DNA from: a virus
Direction: 5' to 3' (one strand)
Length of the DNA stretch: 64,000 bases
Virus record (IMG/VR): IMGVR_UViG_3300036886_000363
Location: 1-64,000 of that record
Shown here piece by piece: positions 1 to 6,968 of the stretch. Both the position numbers and the translations under genes were made by a program. The notes under the pieces were generated by a model. That model worked only from the letters and a program-made list of their open reading frames with translations, was not told the origin of the DNA and did not search any database. Every line of letters begins with the position of its first letter. Position 1 is the first letter of the stretch.

Positions 1-356
1 CGTGCTGCTGCCTCTGCTGCCCGTGCTGCCTCTGCTGCTGCCTCTTTATTTTTCACAGAGGGATTCTTAATACACGCCTTGGCAGCGTCTATGGCTTTCC
101 TCGAACTCTTATCATCGGGATATTTTTTCTCGTATAAATCAACGACCTGCTCAGCAGCGTACACAGCATAAGACACATACTGCTTATAGGTCATGTGCCT
201 GACGATAAGCCAGTTGCCCCAATCGCAATGCTTTAACTCGATGCACCGTTTAAGCACCTTAATCAGATCGGGTTCACAACCTTCTTTTTGCCATTGTGCT
301 ACCGCATCACTACAGGCGTTATTATCTTTTAGCCATTTCGCTGTTAGCTTTTTCAT
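1..356 (-). CDS. Imm5-like putative immunity protein (3' end outside window)
   Basis: An open frame starts at ATG 354-356 and runs off the left edge after about 118 codons. It begins MKKLTAKWLKDN and carries the pattern of the Imm5-like putative immunity family of phages: CDWGNWLIVRHM, then a YAVYAAEQVVDLYEKKYPDD stretch and RKAIDAAKACI. The visible end is an alanine-rich repeat (AAAEAARAAEAAA), coded by the GCTGCTGCC-like repeats at the extreme left. Function is unknown; the family name comes from similarity to toxin-immunity domains. The gene is partial, so its C-terminus cannot be judged. Confidence 0.75.
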   Translation of the reverse strand, partial: MKKLTAKWLKDNNACSDAVAQWQKEGCEPDLIKVLKRCIELKHCDWGNWLIVRHMTYKQYVSYAVYAAEQVVDLYEKKYPDDKSSRKAIDAAKACIKNPSVKNKEAAAEAARAAEAAA

Positions 357-372
357 ACTGTGCCTCCTTACC

Positions 373-550
373 CTATCTTTCGTCATGCTGTGTTGCCTCC
401 TTCTTCTTTTTATGCAAAGCAAGAACATGCTTCAAGTCACCGCACAATCTGGCGGCATGGCAATCGGCACAGATTTTATTACGGCTTGACATCGTTTCTC
501 TATCTGGAACTGTTGCCTTCTTTTCATGGCATACAATACAAAGACTCATC
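373..550 (-). pseudogene. Small CxxC zinc-finger gene with an apparent one-base frameshift
   Basis: A good ribosome site (GGAGGGTGAGGG) precedes ATG 548-550, but that frame stops after 8 codons (MSLLYCMP). Dropping one T from the TTTT run at 540-543 gives a convincing small zinc protein starting MSLCIVCHEKKATVPD and continuing to KICADCHAARLCGDL, a CxxC...CxxC pair, about 59 residues, ending at TAG 373-375. This is either an indel in the assembly, a decaying gene or a +1 frameshift. An internal ATG (MSSRNKICADCH) could make a 39-residue product without the first CxxC. Confidence 0.45.
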
Positions 551-579
551 CCTCACCCTCCTTCCTCATTTATTGCCCT

Positions 580-723
580 TACTCGCTTACCTTGTTCCCC
601 AGCATCTATCACTTCGTGGGGAATGCCGTGATAAAGCAAAACATCACCAATCCTTAATAAACTATCAAGGGCTTCTCGAAGTTCATCACCATTCTTAAAT
701 ATCCTTATAGTTTTACCTGGCAT
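580..723 (-). CDS. Hypothetical protein, 47 aa
   Basis: ATG at 721-723 lies inside the 3' end of the preceding minus-strand gene (19-nt overlap). The product starts MPGKTIRIFKNGDELREALD and includes IGDVLLYHGIPHEVIDAG. It is soluble, has no recognised domain and ends at TAA 580-582. One extra base near the end would prolong it to overlap the next gene, so its C-terminus may be affected by the same indel problem as its neighbour. Confidence 0.55.
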
Positions 724-881
724 CTGCCACCCTCCTTACCCCCAAGGGGCTTCTGCTTATTTCTCCACGATTCAAATTCCTCTAACTCATCGGGGTTTTC
801 AGAAAACCATAATAATACGTCATCAAGGAGTTCCGCCGTTTCAGCATCTGAAAATCTTCGGTCTACATCTGCCTGATTCAT
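705..881 (-). CDS. Hypothetical acidic protein, 58 aa
   Basis: Starts MNQADVDRRFSDAETAELLD at ATG 879-881, which overlaps the stop of the upstream gene as ATGA. It is acidic and probably helical (LLWFSENPDELEEFESWR) with a basic C-terminus. No domain is recognised. The ATGA junction and ordinary composition support a real gene. Confidence 0.6.
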   Translation of the reverse strand: MNQADVDRRFSDAETAELLDDVLLWFSENPDELEEFESWRNKQKPLGGKEGGRCQVKL

Positions 882-1249
882 CTCCCCTCCTCCTTTCCAA
901 TCTCGCTTGCCAACGTCAGGATAGCCCTTGCGTAGCCTTGTGGGTATTTACCTTCTTTAATGTACAGGTCTCTCAGGACAGACATCTCGCCAAAACCACA
1001 AGTATTGACGATTTCAAATCTTGGCGGGTCTTCTATCAAGATTAAGATTTTCACTTTATTAACTGGTAATCTCACCACCACCTTATCCAGATCGTCCCTT
1101 CTGCTCAGCGGATTAAAGTAAAACACTGCACCATCATATTTGCAGAGAATCCCTATGATTGCTCCCATGCCATCTGGAAAAGGGAATATCTCAAACCCGC
1201 AGAACTTCGCCGCCGCAATCGTCAAGTCAAGGTCGCTGTGCTTAGTCAT
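878..1249 (-). CDS. Hypothetical protein, 123 aa
   Basis: Starts MTKHSDLDLTIAAAKFCGFE and contains GMGAIIGILCKYDGAVFYFN, a core typical of small alpha/beta phage proteins. No motif gives a function. It overlaps both neighbours by 4 nt (ATGA on each side), which fixes its start and shows it belongs to the left-end accessory operon. Confidence 0.7.
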   Translation of the reverse strand: MTKHSDLDLTIAAAKFCGFEIFPFPDGMGAIIGILCKYDGAVFYFNPLSRRDDLDKVVVRLPVNKVKILILIEDPPRFEIVNTCGFGEMSVLRDLYIKEGKYPQGYARAILTLASEIGKEEGR

Positions 1250-1473
1250 GGTTGCTCCTTTGGCTTCTTTAATGTAAGAAAAACATTTCCATTGTCCATC
1301 GTATTATAAACAACGAAGACAAGACCATTGATACTTACCTCTTGACCCTTGGCGGGCATTTTGCCGATTACTGCATGAGTTACTTTGTCGCCAAGTTCAT
1401 CAAACCTTTTTGTTAATTCTTCCGCCTTTCCATAGAAAGCATCTACCAATTCTTTTTCATGATATGATTGCAT
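1246..1473 (-). CDS. Hypothetical protein, 75 aa
   Basis: Starts MQSYHEKELVDAFYGKAEEL. The N-terminal half is probably helical; the second half (GQEVSINGLVFVVYNTMDNG) looks like a small beta sheet. No family is recognised. Its stop overlaps the next start as ATGA. Confidence 0.65.
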   Translation of the reverse strand: MQSYHEKELVDAFYGKAEELTKRFDELGDKVTHAVIGKMPAKGQEVSINGLVFVVYNTMDNGNVFLTLKKPKEQP

Positions 1474-1491
1474 CTCCCCCTCCGTAAAAGG

Positions 1492-1713
1492 TTAGTCCCC
1501 CTTTATACAATTTCTCTTGATTGCTTCCACATAACAATGATTTGAAAAAAAATCGTGTGTGTTCATCTTACAATACATCATTTCTTTGGATACCCTGTCG
1601 GACTGCTCCAATGTGCAATAATAATTTTTTATTTCATGTGCCTCCTTCAAATCGGTAATGGGATTGCAGGACTGCAAGCTGAGTCCAATTATTAAAATTA
1701 TTAGTCGCTTCAT
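1492..1713 (-). CDS. Small predicted lipoprotein, 73 aa
   Basis: The N-terminus MKRLIILIIGLSLQSC is a lipoprotein signal peptide with a lipobox (SLQSC), predicting lipidation at Cys16 and envelope anchoring. The mature part is short and holds four further cysteines (YYCTLE, MYCKMN, NHCYV, KRNCI), so disulphides are likely. No family is recognised. It lies among early accessory genes, far from the lysis genes, so a host-envelope role such as exclusion or receptor masking is possible; that is inference. Confidence 0.65.
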   Translation of the reverse strand: MKRLIILIIGLSLQSCNPITDLKEAHEIKNYYCTLEQSDRVSKEMMYCKMNTHDFFSNHCYVEAIKRNCIKGD

Positions 1714-2072
1714 TCTCCTCCCTTAAAATAGTCATATAGTAATGTAGCGAATCGGGGTTGCTGGATGAGCCACGCGATATTTCCCGATTCCGAGAGCCGC
1801 AATTCCCAGTGCCTTTGTCTCAACGCAAACTCCACAAAATTCCCAAACTCCCCCAATTCCACCAGCCTTGCAATGATGTCCTCCGCCTGACCCTTGGCGA
1901 AGTAGTCGGGGTTTCTGTGGGGAATGTCCCTACTATCAGTCCGTTCTCCACAGGAGCAGATAGACGGACAAGCAGCAGGATTATACAAATAAGGTGGATT
2001 CTCTTTCATCTCGTGCCACGGTTCTGGCATTTTCAACTTCTCGTGCAGAAATCTATTCCGTTCGTTATCCAT
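1710..2072 (-). CDS. Hypothetical protein, 120 aa
   Basis: The frame is open to 2108, but ATG 2070-2072 follows AGGAGG by seven bases, so MDNERNRFLHEKLKMPEPWH is taken as the N-terminus. The opening resembles many phage proteins made of a short alpha-beta module (ABA-sandwich type). A cysteine cluster (AACPSICSCGERTDS) suggests metal binding, and NIAWLIQQPRFATLLYDYF closes the protein. Function is unknown. Confidence 0.7.
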   Translation of the reverse strand: MDNERNRFLHEKLKMPEPWHEMKENPPYLYNPAACPSICSCGERTDSRDIPHRNPDYFAKGQAEDIIARLVELGEFGNFVEFALRQRHWELRLSESGNIAWLIQQPRFATLLYDYFKGGE

Positions 2073-2089
2073 CGTGTCCTCCTGTGGGG

Positions 2090-2251
2090 CTAAGCAACTT
2101 CTATGCACAAATCTTCATGGTCTAATTCCATATCGGGTTCCTCTTGAACCATTTCTTTGATTGTTTCGATAGGCGATTTTCCGCTATTTGATGCTGACCA
2201 AATTCTTGTAATCCCATCTTTTTTACTCGTGGCCGCAATGATTATCTTCAT
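2090..2251 (-). CDS. Hypothetical protein, 53 aa
   Basis: Starts MKIIIAATSKKDGITRIWSA behind a GGAGGGGAG ribosome site and ends at TAG 2090-2092. The middle (SPIETIKEMVQEEPDMELDH) is an acidic helix. No domain is recognised. The short gene fills the space between two well-supported neighbours. Confidence 0.6.
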   Translation of the reverse strand: MKIIIAATSKKDGITRIWSASNSGKSPIETIKEMVQEEPDMELDHEDLCIEVA

Positions 2252-2272
2252 TCTCCCCTCCTCTTTTAAATT

Positions 2273-2749
2273 TTAAAATTGAATTGATCTCTTATATGGC
2301 TTCTCATCTTTTTTCTTTGCCGATTCTTTCTCTTGTTTTCCTGCTGATCCTTTTTTTAGATCATTTATTTTGTCATACATTTTTCTGGTTTCTTCTTCTT
2401 TATCTGGAGTCAATCCTTGCTCTGTTGGAGGATTGGCGCTGCCTATATATCCTGGGAGGATCGGCCATGGTTTTTGAGAAGGGGGAGGAGAATCCGGCTG
2501 TTTAGGAAATCTCATTGGTTTGAATGGTTCATATTCCTCATCCAACCATCTTTCACGTTTTTCCTCCTCTTCCTGCCTTTGTTTTCTTGCTATCTCTTCC
2601 CTTCTTTTCTCCAAATCTTTTTGTCTTTTGGCTTCCTGTTCTAATCTTCTCCTCTCACTTTCATAAAGAGGATCCGTTGGTGGACGCCTCTTGCTCCAAA
2701 GGTCTTTGTTTCTTCTATTAAGGTCTGCGATGTATTCATTGATCTTCAT
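2273..2749 (-). CDS. Charged coiled-coil protein with KRSIQF C-terminal tip
   Basis: A 158-residue protein starting MKINEYIADLNRRNKDLWSK. Residues about 30-70 are a highly charged helix rich in Arg, Lys and Glu. A proline-rich linker follows (PKQPDSPPPSQKPWPILPG), then a second lysine-rich helix. The last six residues are KRSIQF, a tip shared in form by several unrelated proteins in this window (see findings). Its start overlaps the upstream stop as TAATG. No enzymatic motif; a scaffold or adaptor role is inference. Confidence 0.7.
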   Translation of the reverse strand: MKINEYIADLNRRNKDLWSKRRPPTDPLYESERRRLEQEAKRQKDLEKRREEIARKQRQEEEEKRERWLDEEYEPFKPMRFPKQPDSPPPSQKPWPILPGYIGSANPPTEQGLTPDKEEETRKMYDKINDLKKGSAGKQEKESAKKKDEKPYKRSIQF

Positions 2750-3033
2750 TATTTTGCGATTGGAGGCTCTGGCTTTTTATCAGCCAGTTTCTCAAACTCG
2801 TATTTGCCTTTTATAAAGAGGGCAAAAAAGTGGCCCTTTGAATCTGCCTTCAGGAATCCCTCTACGATTGTCAAAGGGACTTTCTTATATTTATATCTTG
2901 TCCCATTGGAAAATTCAATAATCAAATCTTCCGCAAGATCGTAATCCATTGTCTTGATATTTGAAGATTGGATTTTGACGTTTTTGTAAACCCGGACTCT
3001 TTCTGTTTTGTTTTCAGATTTTGTTTCAGTCAT
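2749..3033 (-). CDS. KTSC-domain protein
   Basis: A 94-residue protein with the KTSC pattern at residues about 20-80: IQSSNIKTMDYDLAEDLIIE, then FSNGTRYKYKKVPLTIVEGF, then SKGHFFALFIKGKYEF. The domain is named after a lysyl-tRNA-synthetase C-terminal segment and is common as a stand-alone phage protein of unknown role. It overlaps the upstream gene by 8 nt and the downstream start by TAATG. Confidence 0.85.
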   Translation of the reverse strand: MTETKSENKTERVRVYKNVKIQSSNIKTMDYDLAEDLIIEFSNGTRYKYKKVPLTIVEGFLKADSKGHFFALFIKGKYEFEKLADKKPEPPIAK

Positions 3034-3391
3034 TCTTTTTCACCACCTTTCCGACATAATTTAAATACTTCGAAACCCTTTCACTGATATATTTTTTCTT
3101 TGCCTCTTCGCCTATGGGAGGTTCATCCTTGACAACAATCTGCCCATCTTTGACGAGGATATCCTCCATTTCACCGCTTGCCGCCCATTGCTGCAATTTA
3201 TGGAGAATGGAAATTTGTGTCTCGATCACGATTTTTTTATTATCAGGAATCTTCGTCCGGATGCAACCTCCCAGTTGCATGACGAGAAGAACATCGGGAG
3301 AAGTCATACCATACTTCTCGAAGATCGGAGCCATCTCTTCAAGAGCTTGATCCATCTTTTGACAAAAGAGACAATTAATTTCTTCTTTCAT
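3026..3391 (-). CDS. Hypothetical protein, 121 aa
   Basis: Starts MKEEINCLFCQKMDQALEEM after an AAAGGAG ribosome site. It has an N-terminal CxxC (CLFC) and is largely helical. No family is recognised. The small zinc-finger gene just upstream overlaps its start by 17 nt, so the two are translated together. Confidence 0.7.
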   Translation of the reverse strand: MKEEINCLFCQKMDQALEEMAPIFEKYGMTSPDVLLVMQLGGCIRTKIPDNKKIVIETQISILHKLQQWAASGEMEDILVKDGQIVVKDEPPIGEEAKKKYISERVSKYLNYVGKVVKKND

Positions 3392-3518
3392 CTTTCTGAG
3401 GCTCCTTTAAGTTTCTATGAAGAGGACAATACTTCTCAGTCTTGTGTTTTTTCTGTATCATAAAGGGTTTATTACATCCCGGTTCCTCACAATATCGAAT
3501 TCTGCTTTTCTTAGACAT
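3375..3518 (-). CDS. Small zinc-finger protein, 47 aa
   Basis: Starts MSKKSRIRYCEEPGCNKPFM and continues through HKTEKYCPLHRNLKEPQ. The pattern C-x4-C...C-x2-H is a compact zinc knuckle typical of small phage proteins. It overlaps the 3' end of the upstream gene by 8 nt and the 5' end of the downstream gene by 17 nt. Nucleic-acid or protein binding is likely but unproven. Confidence 0.65.
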   Translation of the reverse strand: MSKKSRIRYCEEPGCNKPFMIQKKHKTEKYCPLHRNLKEPQKDERRN

Positions 3519-3777
3519 GGATATATTCCTTCTTTACAATTTCGAGCTGCTCTTCGGCGGTAGTCCTCTGGATCCTCTCATTAATATCAAATGTAATTTT
3601 CCCATCTCTACGAAGAGCTTTGAGTATTTCTTTCTCTGTCTTCAGAAGATTTCCAACGAGACTATAATGTTTGACACCGTTAATGAGAGCTGCTCGGGTG
3701 CTGGCAAGCAAGATATATGCATTCTCCAGAATCTTGCCGGATCTTCTACTTCTCATGGTGATTGTTTTTGTCGTCAT
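3511..3777 (-). CDS. Hypothetical basic protein, 88 aa
   Basis: Starts MTTKTITMRSRRSGKILENA. The body is helical and basic (KTEKEILKALRRDGKITFD). No recognised domain. Its ATG overlaps as ATGA with the stop of a remnant resembling the end of a DUF488 protein, showing that the remnant was once a normal operon member. Confidence 0.65.
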   Translation of the reverse strand: MTTKTITMRSRRSGKILENAYILLASTRAALINGVKHYSLVGNLLKTEKEILKALRRDGKITFDINERIQRTTAEEQLEIVKKEYIHV

Positions 3778-3872
3778 AATTCCTTAACCTCGATCCCTAA
3801 TTTTTCTTTGAACCAGCTCGCGACGATAAATCTGTGACAACGATCGCCGGGCGATTTTATTATTGAAGGTAA
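3774..3872 (-). pseudogene. C-terminal remnant resembling a DUF488-family protein
   Basis: Between the HNH gene and the next gene lies a 32-codon open stretch with no start codon. It includes SPGDRCHRFIVASWFKEKLG and ends IEVKEL before TGA. DUF488 proteins end with a conserved CHR motif followed by a short helix like this. The piece is in the same frame as the HNH gene upstream, separated only by its TGA, and ends in an ATGA junction. I read it as the tail of a gene whose front was replaced by the HNH endonuclease. Confidence 0.45.
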
Positions 3873-4184
3873 TCAAAATGGGATCTTATCCTTATCCTTT
3901 CTTTTCTCGTCATCTGTCAAAGGATTTTCATTATCGTATTTGGTGTGGCAAGGACGGCAGAGCAATCTGAATTGTTCTGGATTTCTTTTGACAGCCATTA
4001 TTCTTTGATTCTTTCCCCGGTTGCCTCCAATTCTAACACGAAATCCTGCTTTATGCGCAAACTCTAATTTCTGGGGATCATCTTCTTCGCATTCCTCACA
4101 TTTGCTTCCAAATTGTTCTACAAGTTTCCACTTCCATTTCCAGATCCAGAGATTTTGTGGCTTCATTCCCCGAGGAGGGATCAT
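3873..4184 (-). CDS. HNH endonuclease
   Basis: About 103 residues from the TAATG start at 4184 (MIPPRGMKPQNLWIWKWKWK). The zinc-bound HNH fold is visible: SKCEECEEDD (first CxxC), KLEFAHK (catalytic His region), then FRLLCRPCHTKYDNENP (second CxxC with the final His). The protein ends KDKDKIPF, close to the DDDIPF tip of bacterial SSB proteins. The frame stays open upstream to 4277, but those codons lie inside a membrane-protein gene. Probably a free-standing homing or packaging-type nuclease that displaced a DUF488-like gene. Confidence 0.8.
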   Translation of the reverse strand: MIPPRGMKPQNLWIWKWKWKLVEQFGSKCEECEEDDPQKLEFAHKAGFRVRIGGNRGKNQRIMAVKRNPEQFRLLCRPCHTKYDNENPLTDDEKRKDKDKIPF

Positions 4185-4339
4185 TATTTCCATGAGAAAT
4201 GACCAATCAATAAGAATGTGATTGCAACTCCAGCAATTGTCAGCCAGTAGATTATGAGTCTCTTGAAGGGACTCCAATTCTCCTCTTTGAGATCATCAAG
4301 ATTAATATAGTAGGGGCCGATTTTATAATAGTGTTTCAT
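4184..4339 (-). CDS. Small single-span membrane protein, 51 aa
   Basis: Starts MKHYYKIGPYYINLDDLKEE at ATG 4337-4339 and ends at TAA 4184-4186, which overlaps the HNH start as TAATG. Residues about 29-46 (LIIYWLTIAGVAITFLLIG) form one hydrophobic membrane segment, with a short soluble N-terminus. No family is recognised. Confidence 0.6.
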   Translation of the reverse strand: MKHYYKIGPYYINLDDLKEENWSPFKRLIIYWLTIAGVAITFLLIGHFSWK

Positions 4340-4341
4340 GT

Positions 4342-4518
4342 TCACCCCTCTTTGCTGGCAATCTCAATCCCCGCCCATGCCAAAGCGACATATCCAAGTT
4401 CTTTATGTTCCGTTTCATTGACAGCCGTCTCGATCTTTTTATAGACAGCTTCTACTTCTTTCTTGTCATCAGGGGAAAGACTTGCAACTATACCGCGGAT
4501 TATAAGTAGGTCTTGCAT
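4342..4518 (-). CDS. Hypothetical helical protein, 58 aa
   Basis: Starts MQDLLIIRGIVASLSPDDKK at ATG 4516-4518, which shares ATGA with the exonuclease stop upstream. It is predicted to be all helical (EVEAVYKKIETAVNETEHKE, then ALAWAGIEIASKEG). Short helical proteins like this are common in phage early regions. Function unknown. Confidence 0.65.
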   Translation of the reverse strand: MQDLLIIRGIVASLSPDDKKEVEAVYKKIETAVNETEHKELGYVALAWAGIEIASKEG

Positions 4519-5174
4519 TAGTATCGCCTCCTTCTTCCACTATTCTCCAGATTATAGACACCTTTGTTAGTTATCTCTTGAGCATTTGCATTTGCCCTGT
4601 CGATTCCAAAACTCATGCCTGTTTTATTATAAATTTGCATTGCAAGCCATGCATCGTAGAGGGCAGTATGGAGCTTCTCGGGATTGACTGAGATCCCCAG
4701 AGTCTTAGCAACAGTGGCAAGCTGGAAATTCTCCATGTCTGCCCTCTTGTCTTTCAGAGCTTCCATTGCAAGAGTTTGGACTTCAATCGGAGGATGCCAG
4801 AACCAGCTGCCATAGTACTGATCTCCATTTGACTCAAACCATCTCCTGAGAAACTTGGAGTCAAACTCAGCCCCGAAGTTTATGAAAACAAATTTATCTT
4901 TCTTATCGTATTTAACAACATGCCTTTCGATCAGGGCAATGAATTGTTGATAAGTCAGATAAGGATCTGGATATCCCCGCAGGTCTTCCGGCTTTACAGA
5001 TGTTTTTGTAAAGGCCTCGGGATTGATCTCGTCTTCCTCATAGATGTCACATTTGAATTCGAACTCTTCGTAGACTCTTTCATATCGTATGATCCCGCCG
5101 ATCTGATAGATTCCATGTTTCATGACCTCATTCCCGGTCGTCTCAAGATCGAGGAAGATTTGTTTGACGATCAT
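4518..5174 (-). CDS. DnaQ-like DEDDh 3'-5' exonuclease
   Basis: A 218-residue protein with all three exonuclease motifs of the DEDDh class: Exo I FLDLETTG (Asp9, Glu11), Exo II NFGAEFDSKFL (Asp105) and Exo III LHTALYDAWLA (His169, Asp174). These bind two metals and remove 3' nucleotides. It is likely the proofreading partner of the phage DnaE polymerase, whose own gene shows no such domain, but RNA trimming cannot be excluded. It ends RRRRY, a basic tip also found on the SSB and the Rad50 C-half. Overlaps both neighbours by ATGA. Confidence 0.9.
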   Translation of the reverse strand: MIVKQIFLDLETTGNEVMKHGIYQIGGIIRYERVYEEFEFKCDIYEEDEINPEAFTKTSVKPEDLRGYPDPYLTYQQFIALIERHVVKYDKKDKFVFINFGAEFDSKFLRRWFESNGDQYYGSWFWHPPIEVQTLAMEALKDKRADMENFQLATVAKTLGISVNPEKLHTALYDAWLAMQIYNKTGMSFGIDRANANAQEITNKGVYNLENSGRRRRY

Positions 5175-5596
5175 TGTTGTTGTATCTCCTCTCTGATTTT
5201 CATTAAAGTGACACCCAGCATATTCAATCCTTTCCCTGTTCTCAAATTTATTCCCCAGTACTCATCTCCCCACCAATTCCCTTCTTGGAGTTCTTGATTG
5301 CCTGTGTTAAGTAGCAATTGTTTGAGAATAGGATTCTTAAACTTGACAATCAGTATTCCTGTCATGATGCCCAGTTTTACAGATTCCCAGTCTGGCCTGC
5401 ATCGGATCTTTTGTCCAAATTTCTTAGCTTGCCCGGGATCGATGAGCAGAGAGATCACTACCTTTGTTGCTTCATCTGGAGCTTTGGCAGCTTGATAAGC
5501 ATGCTCTGAAGAAGGATATGTTATTCCTTCATATTCAATGAGGCAAGGATAGAAGTTGCTCAGGAATCGATTCTCATTTTTGAATTCAGTTATCAT
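5171..5596 (-). CDS. NADAR-family protein (YbiA-like)
   Basis: Taken from the TGATG start at 5596; 141 residues. It opens MITEFKNENRFLSNFYPCLI and has the NADAR signature: YPSSEHAYQAAKA near residues 28-40, then DWESVKLGIMTGILIVKF and GNWWGDEYWGINLRTGKGLN. NADAR proteins cleave N-glycosidic bonds; some remove ADP-ribose from guanine and counter DarT-type toxins, others act on riboflavin intermediates. Here an anti-defence role is plausible but inferred from the phage context only. Confidence 0.88.
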   Translation of the reverse strand: MITEFKNENRFLSNFYPCLIEYEGITYPSSEHAYQAAKAPDEATKVVISLLIDPGQAKKFGQKIRCRPDWESVKLGIMTGILIVKFKNPILKQLLLNTGNQELQEGNWWGDEYWGINLRTGKGLNMLGVTLMKIREEIQQQ

Positions 5597-5937
5597 CACA
5601 GACTCCAAATCAAAATTGATGTATGTAGGAATTGATCGAATCCCAATAAGACAAAGAACCAATGTCTCTCTCCATCTTTCCAGAGTCTTGCATATAGTCT
5701 GCTTGTTACAAAATCTATTGCAAAATGAGAAACAAAATTAATCAAGAAAATATTCTTGTACTCTGCTCCCCAGATTGTTCCTATTTCCAGTCCTATAAAG
5801 AGGATCATGAAATAAAAGAATGTATGCAAAAGCACTATCTCTACTTGCTTGCTCTTGTTCAGAGTCATCCAATCTGGCTGACAGACAAAATCGGCGATCC
5901 AATGGACGAGCAGCATCCAAATTATAAGATTTCTCAT
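5596..5937 (-). CDS. DUF3307 membrane protein
   Basis: A 113-residue protein with three or four hydrophobic helices. It has the DUF3307 landmarks: VHWIADFVCQPDWM (H...DF..Q) at residues 11-24, NFVSHFAIDFVTSRLY in the middle and LLGFDQFLHTSILIW at the end. It is an inner-membrane protein found in many phages and bacteria with no known activity. TGATG overlap with the NADAR gene. Confidence 0.88.
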   Translation of the reverse strand: MRNLIIWMLLVHWIADFVCQPDWMTLNKSKQVEIVLLHTFFYFMILFIGLEIGTIWGAEYKNIFLINFVSHFAIDFVTSRLYARLWKDGERHWFFVLLGFDQFLHTSILIWSL

Positions 5938-6179
5938 TTCAGTCCTGTCTCCTTGAGATCGATGTAGATAAATCTCCGGCCGCAGTTGATGCAGTTGTCA
6001 TTTCTCAATAGTCTCCCAGATAAGTTTCTTCTCATGAGGAGAACTCCCTCTTTGCATTTAGGACATTTGCTTTTATATAGAGATTCTTTGTTGTATCTCT
6101 TTAATCTTTTATGTCTGACTTTTATGGCGGGCAGCTTAAAGTTTTTGAGCGCCCATTCATTGAATTCTTTGTCGTTCAT
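5934..6179 (-). CDS. Zinc-ribbon protein, 81 aa
   Basis: Starts MNDKEFNEWALKNFKLPAIK. A zinc ribbon occupies residues about 38-70: SKCPKCKEGVLLMRRN and NDNCINCGRRFIYID (CPxC...CxNC). The first 35 residues are basic. Likely nucleic-acid binding; the target is unknown. ATGA overlaps on both sides. Confidence 0.75.
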   Translation of the reverse strand: MNDKEFNEWALKNFKLPAIKVRHKRLKRYNKESLYKSKCPKCKEGVLLMRRNLSGRLLRNDNCINCGRRFIYIDLKETGLK

Positions 6180-6415
6180 ATCTCTGGAGTCTCCTCAATA
6201 GAAGAATGGATCAACTGAGCTTCTACCAATGCAAATGCCTGTTCCCATGTCGGGGCATTTGTTGAAATCCCATGACCTATTTTTTCAGTCCCGAGGTAAA
6301 TACTACAGCTTGTTTCAATTTCACCGCTGCTGTCTTCAGTAAGTGAGAAAGCAAGATTATGGTACTTCCCTTTTGCCAACTCTTTCAACTTGTCTTTTGC
6401 CTCTTGAAATTTCAT
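6176..6415 (-). CDS. Hypothetical protein, 79 aa
   Basis: Starts MKFQEAKDKLKELAKGKYHN, an amphipathic helix followed by a beta-rich middle (AFSLTEDSSGEIETSCSIYL) and a closing helix (TWEQAFALVEAQLIHS). This layout is common in small phage proteins of unknown function. ATGA overlaps with both neighbours fix its ends. Confidence 0.7.
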   Translation of the reverse strand: MKFQEAKDKLKELAKGKYHNLAFSLTEDSSGEIETSCSIYLGTEKIGHGISTNAPTWEQAFALVEAQLIHSSIEETPEI

Positions 6416-6912
6416 GCTGCTCTCCTCTTTCTCTGCTCTTTGGCAGGTTTCTCCGCCTTCTCTTTCTCTTGCTCGTAGATATAGAAAACAAGCTCTGCAA
6501 CCCGTTTAGCCCAGCCAATATCATCTTTATTTAGCTCGACCTCGACCTCGAAATCTTCGATGTCATGTGGCTCGATCTGCCATGGATTTTTGGCGAAGGG
6601 ATTGTATTTGCAATGGCGCAGCTCATGTCTGACAAGACGGATTTTCTCTTTCTCTTTCATATTGAGCCATGCGATCTTATCAATGAAGAGAACATAATCG
6701 CAGCCTTCAGGAGAGAAGTTTTCTGTCAGGCGGCGGATCAGATCGTTTGCTTTCATCATCCTTCCCAGCACGACCTTGCTTCCCTTGAGTCTGATTTTTG
6801 TATCGAAGAGGATCATGATTTTTGCATTGGCAAGCTCTTCAAAACTCTTTTCCCTGATCTTCTCCATCATATCATAAGCATCTTGAGTTGCATGTTCAAA
6901 TCTTGAGTCCAT
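6412..6912 (-). CDS. Putative phage metallopeptidase (HELRH)
   Basis: A 166-residue protein. It contains the zinc site IRLVRHELRHCKYN (HELRH at residues 96-100) followed by EPHDIEDFEVEVE, the pattern of the phage metallopeptidase family PhageMetallopep. The N-terminal half has the expected FSPEGCDYVLFIDKIAWLNM strand-helix unit. The substrate is unknown; some relatives may act on host regulators. It is the first gene after a promoter at 6940-6945, with the ribosome site AAAAGGAGG. It ends in a basic tail (RKRRAA). Confidence 0.85.
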   Translation of the reverse strand: MDSRFEHATQDAYDMMEKIREKSFEELANAKIMILFDTKIRLKGSKVVLGRMMKANDLIRRLTENFSPEGCDYVLFIDKIAWLNMKEKEKIRLVRHELRHCKYNPFAKNPWQIEPHDIEDFEVEVELNKDDIGWAKRVAELVFYIYEQEKEKAEKPAKEQRKRRAA

Positions 6913-6939
6913 AAGCTCCTCCTTTTAGTTTATATCTAT

Positions 6940-6968
6940 ATTATATCATGGATTTGGATTGTTCATTA
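6940..6968 (-). promoter_or_regulatory. Leftward promoter for the left-end operon
   Basis: On the minus strand CATGATATAATATAG gives a perfect TATAAT (6940-6945) about 30 bp upstream of the metallopeptidase ATG. It shares the CATGATATAATATA core with the promoters at 15.7, 27.9, 28.7 and 32.8 kb, but the CACAG box of the best copies is degenerate here. It overlaps the last codons of the upstream gene. Confidence 0.6.

Noticed and set aside
3851-4277. HNH gene read from ATG 4277
   Set aside because: The extra N-terminal codons lie inside a membrane-protein gene that ends in TAATG with the shorter HNH start.
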